Of a DNA stretch of 64,000 bases, positions 1 through 8,538 are shown one piece after another. The first letter of the stretch is position 1; the number at the start of each line of letters is the position of its first letter. Source of the DNA: Streptomyces sp. CNQ-509 (GTDB lineage Bacteria > Actinomycetota > Actinomycetes > Streptomycetales > Streptomycetaceae); assembly GCF_001011035.1 (NCBI RefSeq), contig NZ_CP011492.1:6751447-6815446 (forward strand). The letters are read 5' to 3'. Position numbers and translations under genes: made by a program. The notes below the pieces were generated by a model. That model had not been told where the DNA came from, searched no databases, and saw nothing but the letters and a program-made list of their open reading frames with translations.

Positions 1-540
1 GAGGTGGAGAAGGGCCTGGCCGGCGGCGGGCTGGACGGCGGCACCGCGCAGCGGGTGTTCGGCACCATTCTGACCTGGATGCAGGAGAAGACTGACCCGG
101 TGTTCGTCGTCGCCACCGCCAACGACGTGACCGCGCTGCCGCCGGAGACGCTGCGCCGGGGCCGGTTCGACGAGATCTTCTTCCTTGATCTGCCGACGGA
201 GCCGGAACGCCGCGAGATCATCGCGGTACACCTGCGCAAACGCCGCCGTGACCCCGGCACGTTCGACGTGCACCGCCTTACGCGGCTCGCCGACGGCTAC
301 ACCGGCGCGGAGCTTGAGCAGGCCATCGTGGACGCTCTGTACCACGCCTTTGCCGCCGACCGGGACATCTCCGACGACGACCTGGCCGCCGCGATCGCCC
401 GCACGGTGCCGCTGTCCCGCTCGCAGCGCGAGGTGATCGAGCGGCTTCGCGGTTGGCTGCGCGAGGGCCGCGCCCAGTCCGCGTCCTTCGCCGAAGCAGA
501 CCTGGCCGCCCGGTCGCAGGTCCGCCTCGAACTGAGCTGA
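1..540 (+). CDS. Ycf46-like AAA+ ATPase, C-terminal part (5' end outside window)
   Basis: The visible 179 residues are the second half of an AAA+ module. They open with the end of a Walker B-like segment (EVEKGL). A sensor-1 motif (VVATAND) follows, then the arginine-finger region LRRGRFDEIFF and a C-terminal lid with the GYTGAELEQAI signature. The wording QEKTDPVFVVATAND and RRGRFDEIFF is characteristic of the Ycf46 branch (cyanobacteria and plastids) rather than FtsH. Walker A lies upstream of the window. The gene ends 12 bp before the next one, so it probably heads the same operon. Role (inferred): ATP-driven remodelling together with the Hsp70 and DUF1257 proteins downstream; no substrate can be named. 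Confidence 0.85.
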   Translation, partial: EVEKGLAGGGLDGGTAQRVFGTILTWMQEKTDPVFVVATANDVTALPPETLRRGRFDEIFFLDLPTEPERREIIAVHLRKRRRDPGTFDVHRLTRLADGYTGAELEQAIVDALYHAFAADRDISDDDLAAAIARTVPLSRSQREVIERLRGWLREGRAQSASFAEADLAARSQVRLELS

Positions 541-552
541 ACGGAGGCCGCC

Positions 553-2433
553 ATGCGAACCCGACGCGCACACCGCCTCGCCGAGCAGGCGAACGCCACT
601 GGCAACCTGCGCGAACGCCACGCCTGGCGCATGCTGACCAGAGCCGCCGAGGCGGGCGACCCGGCCGCCGTCGACGCTGTCCGGACGGCCTGGTTACGTC
701 ACCCCGCTGGGGAGACCTGGGATCTCGTACGCGAGTGGGTCACCTTCGCCGACCTACTGACCGCCGCGACCGACCCGACGCGCCCCGCCGAGCAACGCGC
801 AGCGCTCGGCCGGTTCTGCGCGGGGCAGGGCTTCCTGCCGGTCGGCGATGTAGACCGCGTCCTGTTCTACGCACTGACCGGTCAGCATGCACACCACGCT
901 GCACTCGACCCCGACGGCGCCCTGCTCGCCGTGGCCTACCACGGCGCATCGAAGCAGACCCAGCAAGCTGTGCGCGACGCCATGGTCGGCCGGGGGGAAC
1001 TGAACCTGGTACGGGCCCTCACCGACCGCCCCCGGCGCCCGCTCACTGCGCCGGAGGCGGACTACCTCACCAAGCAACTCGCCGACGCTCGTGAATGGGC
1101 CCACCTCTGGCGCCTCATCCCCACCATGCCTCTGGCCAACGCGGCCAGGGCCGCCCAGTTGTTCACAGACTGGCGGCCGGCAGACGACCACGCCCGCACC
1201 TTCGCCGGACTGCTCGCGAGCGTCGACCCCTCCGCACTGACCACATCGAACTGGCCGACCACGGCCCGGATAAAACGCCGGCTGAGGGAAAATGCGATCT
1301 ATTTCGGTGATGTCCGGCCTTACAACACTTCATTTTCCCCGGACGGCTCCGAGCTGTCCATCATCCATGCCAAGGGCATTACCGTTTACGAGACACACAC
1401 CGGTCACACCGTAGCCGATTATCTTGGGCGCCGACTGGAGAAGGCTCTGGCGCTCGGTGAGGGAATGGTCGTCTGTAAAATCCTTCGCGGAGATTGGGTC
1501 GTCGGAGTTCCTGGCCGGGCACTCGCCCCCCTGGCCCCGGGCGAACATGTCCACGGCATTCGCCTGAGTTCCACCGGATTCGTCGCCACGACACCAGACC
1601 ACCCGAGGTTTGCGTCAGTCGATGCCGAGGCACTGATCGATGCCGCCGAGCGGATCAACTGGTGGGGTACGGTGCCGATACGGGAGCTAGAAATCGATCA
1701 GGGCACGGGGATAATTGATGTGGCCGACTTCGATCTGCTCAGCGGTCGTCTGGCGCTGCGCGCATACCGCAAAAATTCACGTGGCGTGCTCGTGCTCGAC
1801 GGCGACCTCAACCCAGTCGCGCACTGGTGGGATAATTATGGCGCCTACGGCAAGGCAGATTTCTACGGTCCTGAGCGAGTAGTGCGCTGGACAAGGTATG
1901 TGGGCGGAGCCACCATCTCTACCCGTCGGCTGACCGGTGACAAGTACGAGCAAGTCGCCTGCACCAAAAATGCGCGCGGCAGTCCGGTGATCGTGCCGAC
2001 TCTGGAGCAACTCCTGATCGGCAGGCCCGATGTCTCAGCGCCCGTCTGGCTGGATGTCGACACGCTGACCGAGACCGACGGCCCACCCGGCTTTCCCGCG
2101 ATGGACGCGCACACAATCCACGTGGAGTTCTCGCCCGGCGACTGGGTCGTCGCCATTGCTTCCCCCGATGACATCCGGATACACGACCTCGGTTTGCGGC
2201 GTGTGGCCGCCCTGCTGGATCAGCCGCTGTCCGAAGCGCGCCGGGAAGACCTGGACTTCGTCGCGACGCAAGCACAACGCGCCGTCCCGGGCCCCGTAGC
2301 CGCGGCGGTCGACGTGCTCCACGCCTGCCTGGCCTACCGGTTCGGCAGCGACATCGTGCTCGGCAGCCGCGCCCGCATCCACCTGGGCGCACACGACATC
2401 GCCCTCGGAAACCCAGGGAAGGACCAGCCATGA
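553..2433 (+). CDS. Large protein with helical N-terminus and propeller-like repeats, function unknown
   Basis: A 626-residue protein preceded by a good ribosome-binding site (GGAGG, 6 bp before ATG). Residues 1 to about 230 are Ala/Leu/Arg-rich and probably helical, resembling HEAT/TPR-type repeats. From about residue 250, short beta-rich repeats appear with WD40-like phrases such as NTSFSPDGSELSIIH and HVEFSPGDWVVAIASPDD. This suggests a beta-propeller scaffold. No catalytic motif, signal peptide or membrane segment is evident. The stop overlaps the Hsp70 start (ATGA), so translation is coupled. The centre of the gene (about 1270-2000) is visibly richer in A+T than its neighbours. I do not recognise a named family; a protein-interaction subunit of the AAA/Hsp70 cassette is the most reasonable guess. 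Confidence 0.8.
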   Translation: MRTRRAHRLAEQANATGNLRERHAWRMLTRAAEAGDPAAVDAVRTAWLRHPAGETWDLVREWVTFADLLTAATDPTRPAEQRAALGRFCAGQGFLPVGDVDRVLFYALTGQHAHHAALDPDGALLAVAYHGASKQTQQAVRDAMVGRGELNLVRALTDRPRRPLTAPEADYLTKQLADAREWAHLWRLIPTMPLANAARAAQLFTDWRPADDHARTFAGLLASVDPSALTTSNWPTTARIKRRLRENAIYFGDVRPYNTSFSPDGSELSIIHAKGITVYETHTGHTVADYLGRRLEKALALGEGMVVCKILRGDWVVGVPGRALAPLAPGEHVHGIRLSSTGFVATTPDHPRFASVDAEALIDAAERINWWGTVPIRELEIDQGTGIIDVADFDLLSGRLALRAYRKNSRGVLVLDGDLNPVAHWWDNYGAYGKADFYGPERVVRWTRYVGGATISTRRLTGDKYEQVACTKNARGSPVIVPTLEQLLIGRPDVSAPVWLDVDTLTETDGPPGFPAMDAHTIHVEFSPGDWVVAIASPDDIRIHDLGLRRVAALLDQPLSEARREDLDFVATQAQRAVPGPVAAAVDVLHACLAYRFGSDIVLGSRARIHLGAHDIALGNPGKDQP

Positions 2434-4034
2434 CGGCCCGCATCGGGATCGACTTCGGGACCGCGAACACCGTCGTGGCGCGGTCGGACGAGGCGCGTGG
2501 GTGCGGGGTGCCCATTCCGCTCGACGGCGTCGACCTCACCCGCGACGGCGCGCGCGGCGTCGCGCAGCGGGTGATCCCGTCCCTGCTCGCCTATCACCAC
2601 GATGGCGACCGGCGCTGGTTGGGTGCGCAGGTGACCGGGCGGCCCGGGTTGCTCAGCGACCCGGACGTCACGGTGTTCCAGGCGACCAAGAGCAACGTCA
2701 CCGGCCGGGCCGTGGACATCCCGCGGACGGTCGGCGGGCGGCGGATCAGCGGGCGGGACGCGGCGACCCGGTTCCTCGGCGACGTCACCGCGCTCGCGGT
2801 GCTCGCGGTCGGCGCGGACGACCTGGAGATCGTGGCCACCGCGCCCGTCGAGTCGTTCGACACCTACCGGGACTGGCTGGTGCAGGAGGTGGGCGCCGGG
2901 GTCGGTGCGGCGCGCCTGCGGGTGGTCGACGAGGCGACCGCGGCGGCGGTCGGCTACCGGGCCCGGATGAGCGTCGGGGACGTGTTCTGCGTCTTCGACT
3001 TCGGCGCCGGCACGCTGGACATCTCGATCGTGCGGGTGGAGGAGGCGACCGGGGCGGGCGCGGGCGTACGGGTCGTCTCCAAGGTGGGCGCCGACATCGG
3101 CGGCAACCACATCGACGCGCTGCTCGCCGAGCACGCGGTGGCCGCCGCCCGGCTGCCGACGAGCGATCCCGTCGCGTACAACCGGATGTTCCGCGCCCTG
3201 CTCGCCTCCGCCGAAACCGCCAAGATCGCCCTCACCGGGGCGGACCGGGCGGTGCTCGACGCCGTCGACCCACGCGGCAGGACGCACCGGATCCCGGTCA
3301 CCAGGGCCGAGTTCGACCACCTGCTGCGCGAGGCCGACATCCTCGGCCGGGTCAACCGCGCGCTGCGCAAGGCGCTGGAGGGCGCGGCGGTCAGGGGCTA
3401 CCCGTCGGCGGAACTCGCCGGCGCGTTCCTGGTCGGCGGCACCAGCCTCATTCCCGCCGTACAGGACCTGGTCCGGCTGCACCTCGATCCTGGCGTGCTC
3501 CACCTCGACCGGCCGCTGGAGGCGGTGGCCACCGGGGCCGCCGGCATCGCCGGGGGGCACGAGCTGCACGACCACATCCAGCACGACTACGCCATCCGGC
3601 ACGTGGACGACCGCGGCGGCTACGAGTTCGAGCCGCTGGTGCCCGCAGGCACCCCGTACCCGACGGCGGAGCCGGTCAAGTCGATCACGATCCGCGCCGT
3701 CCACCACGGGCAGATCCGCCTCGGCATCGCCGTCTACGAGTTGACCCACGCCACGTCCAGAGACGCCGGCGCCGACCTGGAGATCGTGTTCGACGCGCAC
3801 GGCGGCGCCCGCACGGCTGCGGTGACCGCGCAGGCCCGCCAGGAGCGCGCGACGCTGTGGCTCAACGAGGACAGCCCGACGTTCCTGGTCGCCGACCCGC
3901 CGGCTGCGGTGGGCACCGACCGGTTCCGCCTGGACTTCCGGGTCGACCCGCAGAAACGGCTGACCGTCTCGGCATTCGACATCGAACGACGTACCTGGGT
4001 GCTGGCCGAGCACCCGGTGGTCCGGCTCGCCTGA
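2430..4034 (+). CDS. Hsp70-family (DnaK-like) ATPase with short C-terminal domain
   Basis: A 534-residue actin-fold ATPase. Phosphate-1 loop is IGIDFGTANTVVA at residues 5-17, phosphate-2 loop FDFGAGTLDISIV lies near residue 190, and the adenosine motif FLVGGTSLIPAV near residue 333. Hsp70 proteins of DnaK type are about 610-640 residues; here only about 160 residues follow the nucleotide-binding domain. They are beta-rich, and no helical lid or EEVD-type tail is seen. This is therefore a specialised Hsp70 rather than housekeeping DnaK. The ATG overlaps the previous stop and is preceded by GGAAGGA. Neighbouring genes suggest a chaperone-like role in a dedicated complex with the AAA+ and DUF1257 proteins, which is an inference from context. 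Confidence 0.85.
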   Translation: MTARIGIDFGTANTVVARSDEARGCGVPIPLDGVDLTRDGARGVAQRVIPSLLAYHHDGDRRWLGAQVTGRPGLLSDPDVTVFQATKSNVTGRAVDIPRTVGGRRISGRDAATRFLGDVTALAVLAVGADDLEIVATAPVESFDTYRDWLVQEVGAGVGAARLRVVDEATAAAVGYRARMSVGDVFCVFDFGAGTLDISIVRVEEATGAGAGVRVVSKVGADIGGNHIDALLAEHAVAAARLPTSDPVAYNRMFRALLASAETAKIALTGADRAVLDAVDPRGRTHRIPVTRAEFDHLLREADILGRVNRALRKALEGAAVRGYPSAELAGAFLVGGTSLIPAVQDLVRLHLDPGVLHLDRPLEAVATGAAGIAGGHELHDHIQHDYAIRHVDDRGGYEFEPLVPAGTPYPTAEPVKSITIRAVHHGQIRLGIAVYELTHATSRDAGADLEIVFDAHGGARTAAVTAQARQERATLWLNEDSPTFLVADPPAAVGTDRFRLDFRVDPQKRLTVSAFDIERRTWVLAEHPVVRLA

Positions 4035-4054
4035 AGCCTGAAGGGAACGGCACA

Positions 4055-4462
4055 TTGTCGCATTTCACCCGGATCCGCACGAAGCTACGGGACGCCGACG
4101 TCCTCGTCGAGGCGCTGCGTACGGTCGGCTACGACCATGTCGAGGTGCACGACGAGCCGGCCACGCTCTACGGCTACCAGGGCGACGCCCGCCCGGAGCG
4201 CGCCGAGGTGGTCATCCGCCGCGCCCACATCGGCCCGGCGAGCAACGACATCGGCTTCGCCCGGCAACCAGACGGCTCGTTCGAGGCGATCATCAGCGAG
4301 TACGACCGGCACCGGCACGACCCCGCCTGGCTGACCAGGCTCAGCCAGTCCTACGCCCACGCCGCCACCCTGCGCTACGCAGCCGAACACGGCTACGAGG
4401 TGGCCACCGACGAACTCCAGCAAGACGGCACCCGCCGCCTCACCCTGCGCCGCACCAACTGA
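4055..4462 (+). CDS. DUF1257 (Ycf35-like) protein
   Basis: A 135-residue protein beginning LSHFTRIRTKLRDADVLVEAL, with the typical DUF1257/Ycf35 layout: an N-terminal helix, a GYxGDxRPERAEVVIRR strand region, a central DIGFARQPDGSFEAIISEYD segment and a C-terminal helix ending in a degenerate tail. Plastid Ycf35 proteins are of similar length. The start is a TTG at 4055, because no ATG or GTG fits the conserved N-terminus; an AGGGA ribosome-binding site lies about 9 bp upstream. It follows the Hsp70 gene by 20 bp. The biochemical role of DUF1257 is not established. Pairing a Ycf46-like ATPase with a Ycf35-like protein mirrors their joint presence in cyanobacteria and plastids. Confidence 0.85.
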   Translation: MSHFTRIRTKLRDADVLVEALRTVGYDHVEVHDEPATLYGYQGDARPERAEVVIRRAHIGPASNDIGFARQPDGSFEAIISEYDRHRHDPAWLTRLSQSYAHAATLRYAAEHGYEVATDELQQDGTRRLTLRRTN

Positions 4463-4494
4463 GAGATCAGGTGATGTTTCGAGCCGGCCCGGCC

Positions 4495-4753
4495 CCGGCC
4501 GACCGGCGAGGGGCTCGTGTGACTCCTCCCGCCGCCCCGGCACGTCCGCCAACTCCACCGTCTCGCCCACGAACTCCCGCGCCGGCACCCCAGCAGCGCC
4601 GCCGTCCCCGCCGGGGTGAGGCCGACGGTGACGCTCTCGCGCCACCGCTGCGTGGCGTGGATGCCGTACGCGGAACGGGCGCCGGTGACGAGGCGGTCGG
4701 CGCGTCTTTGGACGTCATCGGCCGCAGTGGAGAACCGGGAGTACTCAACTCGC
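4495..4753 (-). pseudogene. Possible remnant of a regulatory or sensor protein
   Basis: No intact gene fills 4463-4873. On the minus strand a stretch reads coherently as VEYSRFSTAADDVQRRADR, then ESVTVGLTPAGTAALLG. After one frameshift it continues as VPAREFVGETVELADVPGRR. The composition looks like decayed coding sequence, and the last part vaguely recalls the N-terminal domain of some AraC-type regulators. No start codon or complete domain remains. Identification is weak. Function is not expected. Confidence 0.3.
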
Positions 4754-4873
4754 CCAGCAGCTACCGGCGGTGGGAAGCACGATCGAGCTGGTCACGGGTG
4801 AAGTACGTCCCTGGCACCACGCCCCATGGATATGGGCCGACCTCGCCAGCGCCCCTCGGTAGTGGAAGGCGCC

Positions 4874-5209
4874 TTACGAATCCGAAGCGGTGTCCCGGTC
4901 GGCCAGGAACTTGTCGAACAACTCGAAGAGCACCTTGAGGACGTGCGCTTCCTGCTCCGGCGTGAGCTCCCAGCCGCCCTCCCAGCCCGGCAGGGCGACC
5001 TGTCGGATCTGGGCTTCCCAGACGAGGTTGCCGCTGACCTGGACGTACTTCATCAGCCATTCGCGCCAACCATCCAGGCCCGGCCCGCCACGCCGCTGGG
5101 CCGCCTGGTCGTAGCCCACCATGAAGGCCGTCACCCCGGTGAGGGACGTGCGGCCGATGAACATACCGGTCCGCTTGGCGAACTGGGCGAAGTACTCGCG
5201 CTCGCTCAT
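4874..5209 (-). CDS. Conserved hypothetical protein, 111 aa
   Basis: A small soluble protein beginning MSEREYFAQFAKRTGMFIGR and ending in an acidic/helical tail with KVLFELFDKFLADR. It contains the segment GGPGLDGWREWLMKYVQVSG and several tryptophans. No catalytic motif, signal peptide or membrane helix is seen. The codon pattern is typical of a real gene here, and similar short proteins are familiar from Streptomyces genomes, though without known function. It lies 213 bp downstream of narI on the same strand, so it could be transcribed with the nitrate reductase operon or independently. No strong ribosome-binding site precedes the ATG. Confidence 0.7.
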   Translation of the reverse strand: MSEREYFAQFAKRTGMFIGRTSLTGVTAFMVGYDQAAQRRGGPGLDGWREWLMKYVQVSGNLVWEAQIRQVALPGWEGGWELTPEQEAHVLKVLFELFDKFLADRDTASDS

Positions 5210-5283
5210 ATCGATCAGATGGGCAGGCGTTCGGCTCGGTGTGGCTGGAGACCTGGCCGACGAACTTGGCGGGGTGGGCCAAG

Positions 5284-5478
5284 TCAGCGCTCCAGCGTGG
5301 CGACGAGCAGGGACTTGATGGTGTGCAGCCGGTACTCGGCTTGCTCGGAGGCCGGCGACGCCGCCGACTCGAAGACCGCGTCGGTGGCCTTTTGGCCGTC
5401 GAGTCCGCTCGAAACGGCGCGGTCAATCGATGGTTCGTTCCCAGCCGCGGTGAGGGGCGTGGGCGCCCAGCTGGACAT
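5284..5478 (-). CDS. Small ORF overlapping the end of narI, possible gene remnant
   Basis: A 64-codon frame whose second half (about DGQKATDAVFESAASPASEQ to LLVATLER) has protein-like composition and lies beyond the narI stop codon. The first half overlaps narI in another frame and looks like shadow sequence. It may be the surviving C-terminal end of a small gene that once followed narI, or a short coupled protein using a non-ATG start inside narI. No motif or ribosome-binding site supports a function. Confidence 0.25.
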   Translation of the reverse strand: MSSWAPTPLTAAGNEPSIDRAVSSGLDGQKATDAVFESAASPASEQAEYRLHTIKSLLVATLER

Positions 5479-6193
5479 CGCGGCTGCGGTAGACGATGTA
5501 CGGGCGGGTCAGATAGCCGACGGGTGCGGTGAGCATGTGGACCAGGCGGGTGAAGGGCCAGACGGCGAAGAGCAGCAGGGCGCTGAGGGCGTGGAGCTGG
5601 AAGAGCAGCGGGGCGTCGGCCATCAGCGCGGGGTCGGGCTGGAGGTAGAAGACGGAGCGGAACCAGGGGGAGATGGTTTCGCGGTAGTCGTAGCCGTCGT
5701 CGAGGACGTTGGCGGCGACCGTGGCGGCCAGGCCGAGGGTGATGGCCGCGGCGAGGGCGAAGTACATCGCCTTGTCGTTGCGGGTGGTGGCGGAGAAGAC
5801 CGGGCCGACGGTGCGGCGGCGGTAGATGAGGATGGTCATGCCGCCGAGGGTGGCGATGCCGGCGATGGTGCCGAGGGCGACGGCGGTGACGTGGTAGGCG
5901 TGCTCGCTGATGCCTGCGGCTTCGGTCCAGCTCTTGGGGATGAGCAGGCCGCCGATGTGGCCGAGGAGAACGACGAGGATGCCGAAGTGGAACAGCGGGC
6001 TGCCGATGCGCAGGAGCCGGTTCTCGTAGAGCTGGGAGGAGCGGGTGGTCCAGCCGAACTTGTCGTAGCGGTAGCGCCAGACGTGGCCGAGGACGAAGAC
6101 GGTGAGGGCGAGGTAGGGAAGGGCGATCCATAGCAGGGCGCCCCCGGTGCCGGTCTCCTCACCCGCGGTGGCGAGCGCGGTGGTCCAGGTCAT
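5423..6193 (-). CDS. narI: Respiratory nitrate reductase gamma subunit (cytochrome b)
   Basis: A 256-residue integral membrane protein with five hydrophobic segments, the normal NarI size being about 225-260. It carries diheme cytochrome b that takes electrons from menaquinol and passes them to NarH. The first helix region is ALLWIALPYLALTVFVLGHV, followed by HVWRYRYDKFGWTTRSSQLYE and FHFGILVVLLGHIGG, where histidines in helices 2 and 5 supply heme ligands. The C-terminus contains FQLHALSALLLFAVWPFTRL VHMLTAPV. The start (MTWTTALATAG) was chosen because ATG at 6193 overlaps the narJ stop by 4 bp. It is the last structural gene of narGHJI. Confidence 0.93.
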   Translation of the reverse strand: MTWTTALATAGEETGTGGALLWIALPYLALTVFVLGHVWRYRYDKFGWTTRSSQLYENRLLRIGSPLFHFGILVVLLGHIGGLLIPKSWTEAAGISEHAYHVTAVALGTIAGIATLGGMTILIYRRRTVGPVFSATTRNDKAMYFALAAAITLGLAATVAANVLDDGYDYRETISPWFRSVFYLQPDPALMADAPLLFQLHALSALLLFAVWPFTRLVHMLTAPVGYLTRPYIVYRSRDVQLGAHAPHRGWERTID

Positions 6194-6855
6194 CGCGTAC
6201 CTCCAGGACGTGCGGGCACGTACGACTCCGGGGTGTACGGGGCGAGGCCGACCTGTTCTTCGGGCGGGCCTTCGGCGGCGAGTCGGGCGACGGCCGCGCG
6301 TTCGTCGCCGGCGAGGGCGGGCAGGGTGGCGGAGATCGACCGAAGCAGGTGTGCCCACGGGGAGCGGTCCTCCCGCAGGGCCAGGCGCAGCAGTTCGAGT
6401 CCGGCACGGTGCTCGGTGAGCAGCCGGTGGCCGGCGGCGGGCTCGGCGGAGGCGAACTCCAGGACCACGGCGAGGTGGTCGGGCAGCTCATCGTCGTTCA
6501 GGCGCCAGCCTGCGGTGGCGTAGGTGTGCTTCAGCCGCACCAGGGCCACACCGCGTTTCCTCGTGTCTCCGTGGGCGTAGTAGGTCAGGTAGGGGCAGCA
6601 GCGTTTGCGGTGGTCGAAGGTGGCGACGTAGTCGGTGGCCAGGTCCGTGGCCGCGGTGTCCTCCGCGTGGTCGGCGAAGCGCAGCAGTGGCTCGGCGACC
6701 TGGTCGGGCAGGGTGGTGGCGACGCGTCGGGCCAGGGTCAGGTGTTCCGGGAACTGCTCGCCCGGGTAGGCCAGCAGCAGGGAGTGGGTCTGCCAGGCGT
6801 TCGGGTGCCACGCCTCGGTGTGCGGTTGCACGGCGGTCTGCTTCTTGCGCCTCAT
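6190..6855 (-). CDS. narJ: Nitrate reductase assembly chaperone (delta subunit)
   Basis: A 221-residue soluble protein of the NarJ/TorD chaperone class, which holds NarGH in the cytoplasm until the molybdenum cofactor and hemes are inserted. The family's helical core is visible in LADPLLLAYPGEQF-type sequence (here QTHSLLLAYPGEQFPEHLTLA), in DYVATFDHRKRCCPYLTYYAHG, and in the DELPDHLAVVLEFAS segment that helps bind the NarG N-terminus. ATG at 6855 overlaps the narH stop and the gene's own TGA overlaps the narI start, so stoichiometry is probably set by translational coupling. Confidence 0.92.
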   Translation of the reverse strand: MRRKKQTAVQPHTEAWHPNAWQTHSLLLAYPGEQFPEHLTLARRVATTLPDQVAEPLLRFADHAEDTAATDLATDYVATFDHRKRCCPYLTYYAHGDTRKRGVALVRLKHTYATAGWRLNDDELPDHLAVVLEFASAEPAAGHRLLTEHRAGLELLRLALREDRSPWAHLLRSISATLPALAGDERAAVARLAAEGPPEEQVGLAPYTPESYVPARPGGTR

Positions 6856-8537
6856 GGCCGCGTCTCGCCTTCGGTGCCATCGCTGCCGTTCCCCGGTGGG
6901 GGGAAGAGGCCGGGGGGTTGGCCTTTGCCGTCCCAGTTGAGGAGGTTGACGCGGGTGCCCTTGTCGACGGGTGCGGCGGGGGTGTCGGAGCTCTGGCGGT
7001 CGCGCAGGGCCAGGTAGTTCTCCACGGCGATGGGGGCGGCTCCGCCGGATCCCTCCCCGAACGGGCCGGAGCCGCCCATCCCCGGGCCGCCCTCGTAGTC
7101 CAGGCTGCACTCGGTGGCCAGTTCCTCCAGGTCGTGAGCCTGCTCGGCGTGCGCCGGCGGGATGACATAGCGCTCGTCGTACTTGGCCAGCGCCAGGAGG
7201 CGGTACATGTCGTACATCTCCTCTTCGCTCATGCCGACCGCCTGCGGGATGGCGGGGTCCGGCTCCCGGCCGAGGTTGATGTCGCGCATGTAGGCGCGCA
7301 TGGCGGCGAGGCGGCGCAGGACCGCGTCGACGGGGGCGGGGTCGCCTGCGGTGAACAGCTGGGCGAGGTAGTCGACGGGGATGCGGAGATTGTCGACGGC
7401 GGCGAAGAGGTTGCGGTGGTCCTCGGCGTCGTGTCCGGTGTCGCGGACGGCGTCGACGACCGGGGAGAGCGGCGGGATGTACCAGACCATGGGCAGGGTG
7501 CGGTACTCCGGGTGCAGCGGCAGGGCGACGCGGTAGGTGTTGATCAGGGAGTGGATGGGAGAACGCTGGGCGGCGTCGATCCAGTCGCGGGGGATGCCCT
7601 CCCGTTCGGCGGCGGCGATGACGTCCGCGTCGTGCGGGTCGAGGAAGACGCGGCGCTGGGCTTCGTACAGGCCGGTCTCGTCCGGGGTGGCGGCGGCCTG
7701 AAGGACGCGGTCGGCGTCGTAGAGGACCAGGCCGATGTAGCGCAGTCGGCCGACGCAGGTCTCGGCACAGACGGTGGGCAGGCCGACCTCGACGCGGGGG
7801 AAGCAGAACGTGCACTTTTCGGCCTTGCCGGTGCGGTGGTTGAAGTAGACCTTCTTGTACGGGCAGCCCGTGACGCACATCCGCCAGCCGCGGCAGCGGT
7901 CCTGGTCGACGAGGACGATGCCGTCCTCGGTGCGCTTGTAGATAGCGCCGGAGGGGCAGGAGGCCGCGCAGCTCGGGTTCAGGCAGTGCTCACAGATGCG
8001 CGGCAGGTAGAACATGAACGTCTGCTCGAACTCCAGTTTGATCTTCTCGGAGACTTCCTGCAGCACAACGTCCTTGTCACCGTGGTCACTGGAGCCGCCG
8101 AGGTTGTCGTCCCAGTTCGCCGACCAGCCGATCTTCATGTCCTTGCCGGAGATGAGCGACTTCGGGCGGGCGACGGGGGTGTGCTCCTGGAGCGGGGCGT
8201 TGGTGAGCGTCCGGTAGTCGTAGGTCCAGGGCTCGTAGTAGTCGTCGAGGGCGGGCAGCGTGGGGTTGGCGAAGATCGTGATGAGCTTGCTGAACCGGCC
8301 GCCGGCCTTGAGCTTCAGCCGGCCGCGCCGGTTCAGCTCCCAGCCGCCGCGCCAGCGCTCCTGGTCCTCGTAGCGGCGCGGGTAGCCCTGGCCGGGCCGG
8401 GTCTCGACGTTGTTGAACCACACGTACTCCACCCCGGTGCGGTTGGTCCACGCCTGCTTGCAGGTCACCGAGCAGGTGTGGCAGCCGATGCACTTGTCGA
8501 GATTCATCACCATCGCCATCTGGGCCATGACACGCAT
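6852..8537 (-). CDS. narH: Respiratory nitrate reductase beta subunit (Fe-S)
   Basis: A 561-residue iron-sulfur electron-transfer subunit, slightly longer than E. coli NarH (512). Cysteine groups for three [4Fe-4S] and one [3Fe-4S] cluster are seen: CIGCHTCSVTCK near residue 17, CEHCLNPSCAASCPSGAIY near 185, CRGWRMCVTGCPYKK near 220 and CTFCFPR...CAETC near 245. The tryptophan in CRGWRMC replaces a cysteine, which is the normal mark of the [3Fe-4S] site in NarH. The start MRVMAQMAMVMNLDK was kept, although a second in-frame ATG three codons later is possible. One base separates it from the narG stop. Confidence 0.95.
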   Translation of the reverse strand: MRVMAQMAMVMNLDKCIGCHTCSVTCKQAWTNRTGVEYVWFNNVETRPGQGYPRRYEDQERWRGGWELNRRGRLKLKAGGRFSKLITIFANPTLPALDDYYEPWTYDYRTLTNAPLQEHTPVARPKSLISGKDMKIGWSANWDDNLGGSSDHGDKDVVLQEVSEKIKLEFEQTFMFYLPRICEHCLNPSCAASCPSGAIYKRTEDGIVLVDQDRCRGWRMCVTGCPYKKVYFNHRTGKAEKCTFCFPRVEVGLPTVCAETCVGRLRYIGLVLYDADRVLQAAATPDETGLYEAQRRVFLDPHDADVIAAAEREGIPRDWIDAAQRSPIHSLINTYRVALPLHPEYRTLPMVWYIPPLSPVVDAVRDTGHDAEDHRNLFAAVDNLRIPVDYLAQLFTAGDPAPVDAVLRRLAAMRAYMRDINLGREPDPAIPQAVGMSEEEMYDMYRLLALAKYDERYVIPPAHAEQAHDLEELATECSLDYEGGPGMGGSGPFGEGSGGAAPIAVENYLALRDRQSSDTPAAPVDKGTRVNLLNWDGKGQPPGLFPPPGNGSDGTEGETRP

Positions 8538-8538
8538 G

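Noticed and set aside
4471..4938. Pro/Arg-rich plus-strand frame of 155 codons
   Set aside because: Low-complexity composition with no ribosome-binding site; minus-strand remnant sequence reads better.
4761..6131. Long minus-strand frame rich in Arg/Pro/His over narI
   Set aside because: Composition is that of an out-of-phase reading of narI; the narI frame has clear membrane helices and correct gene overlaps.
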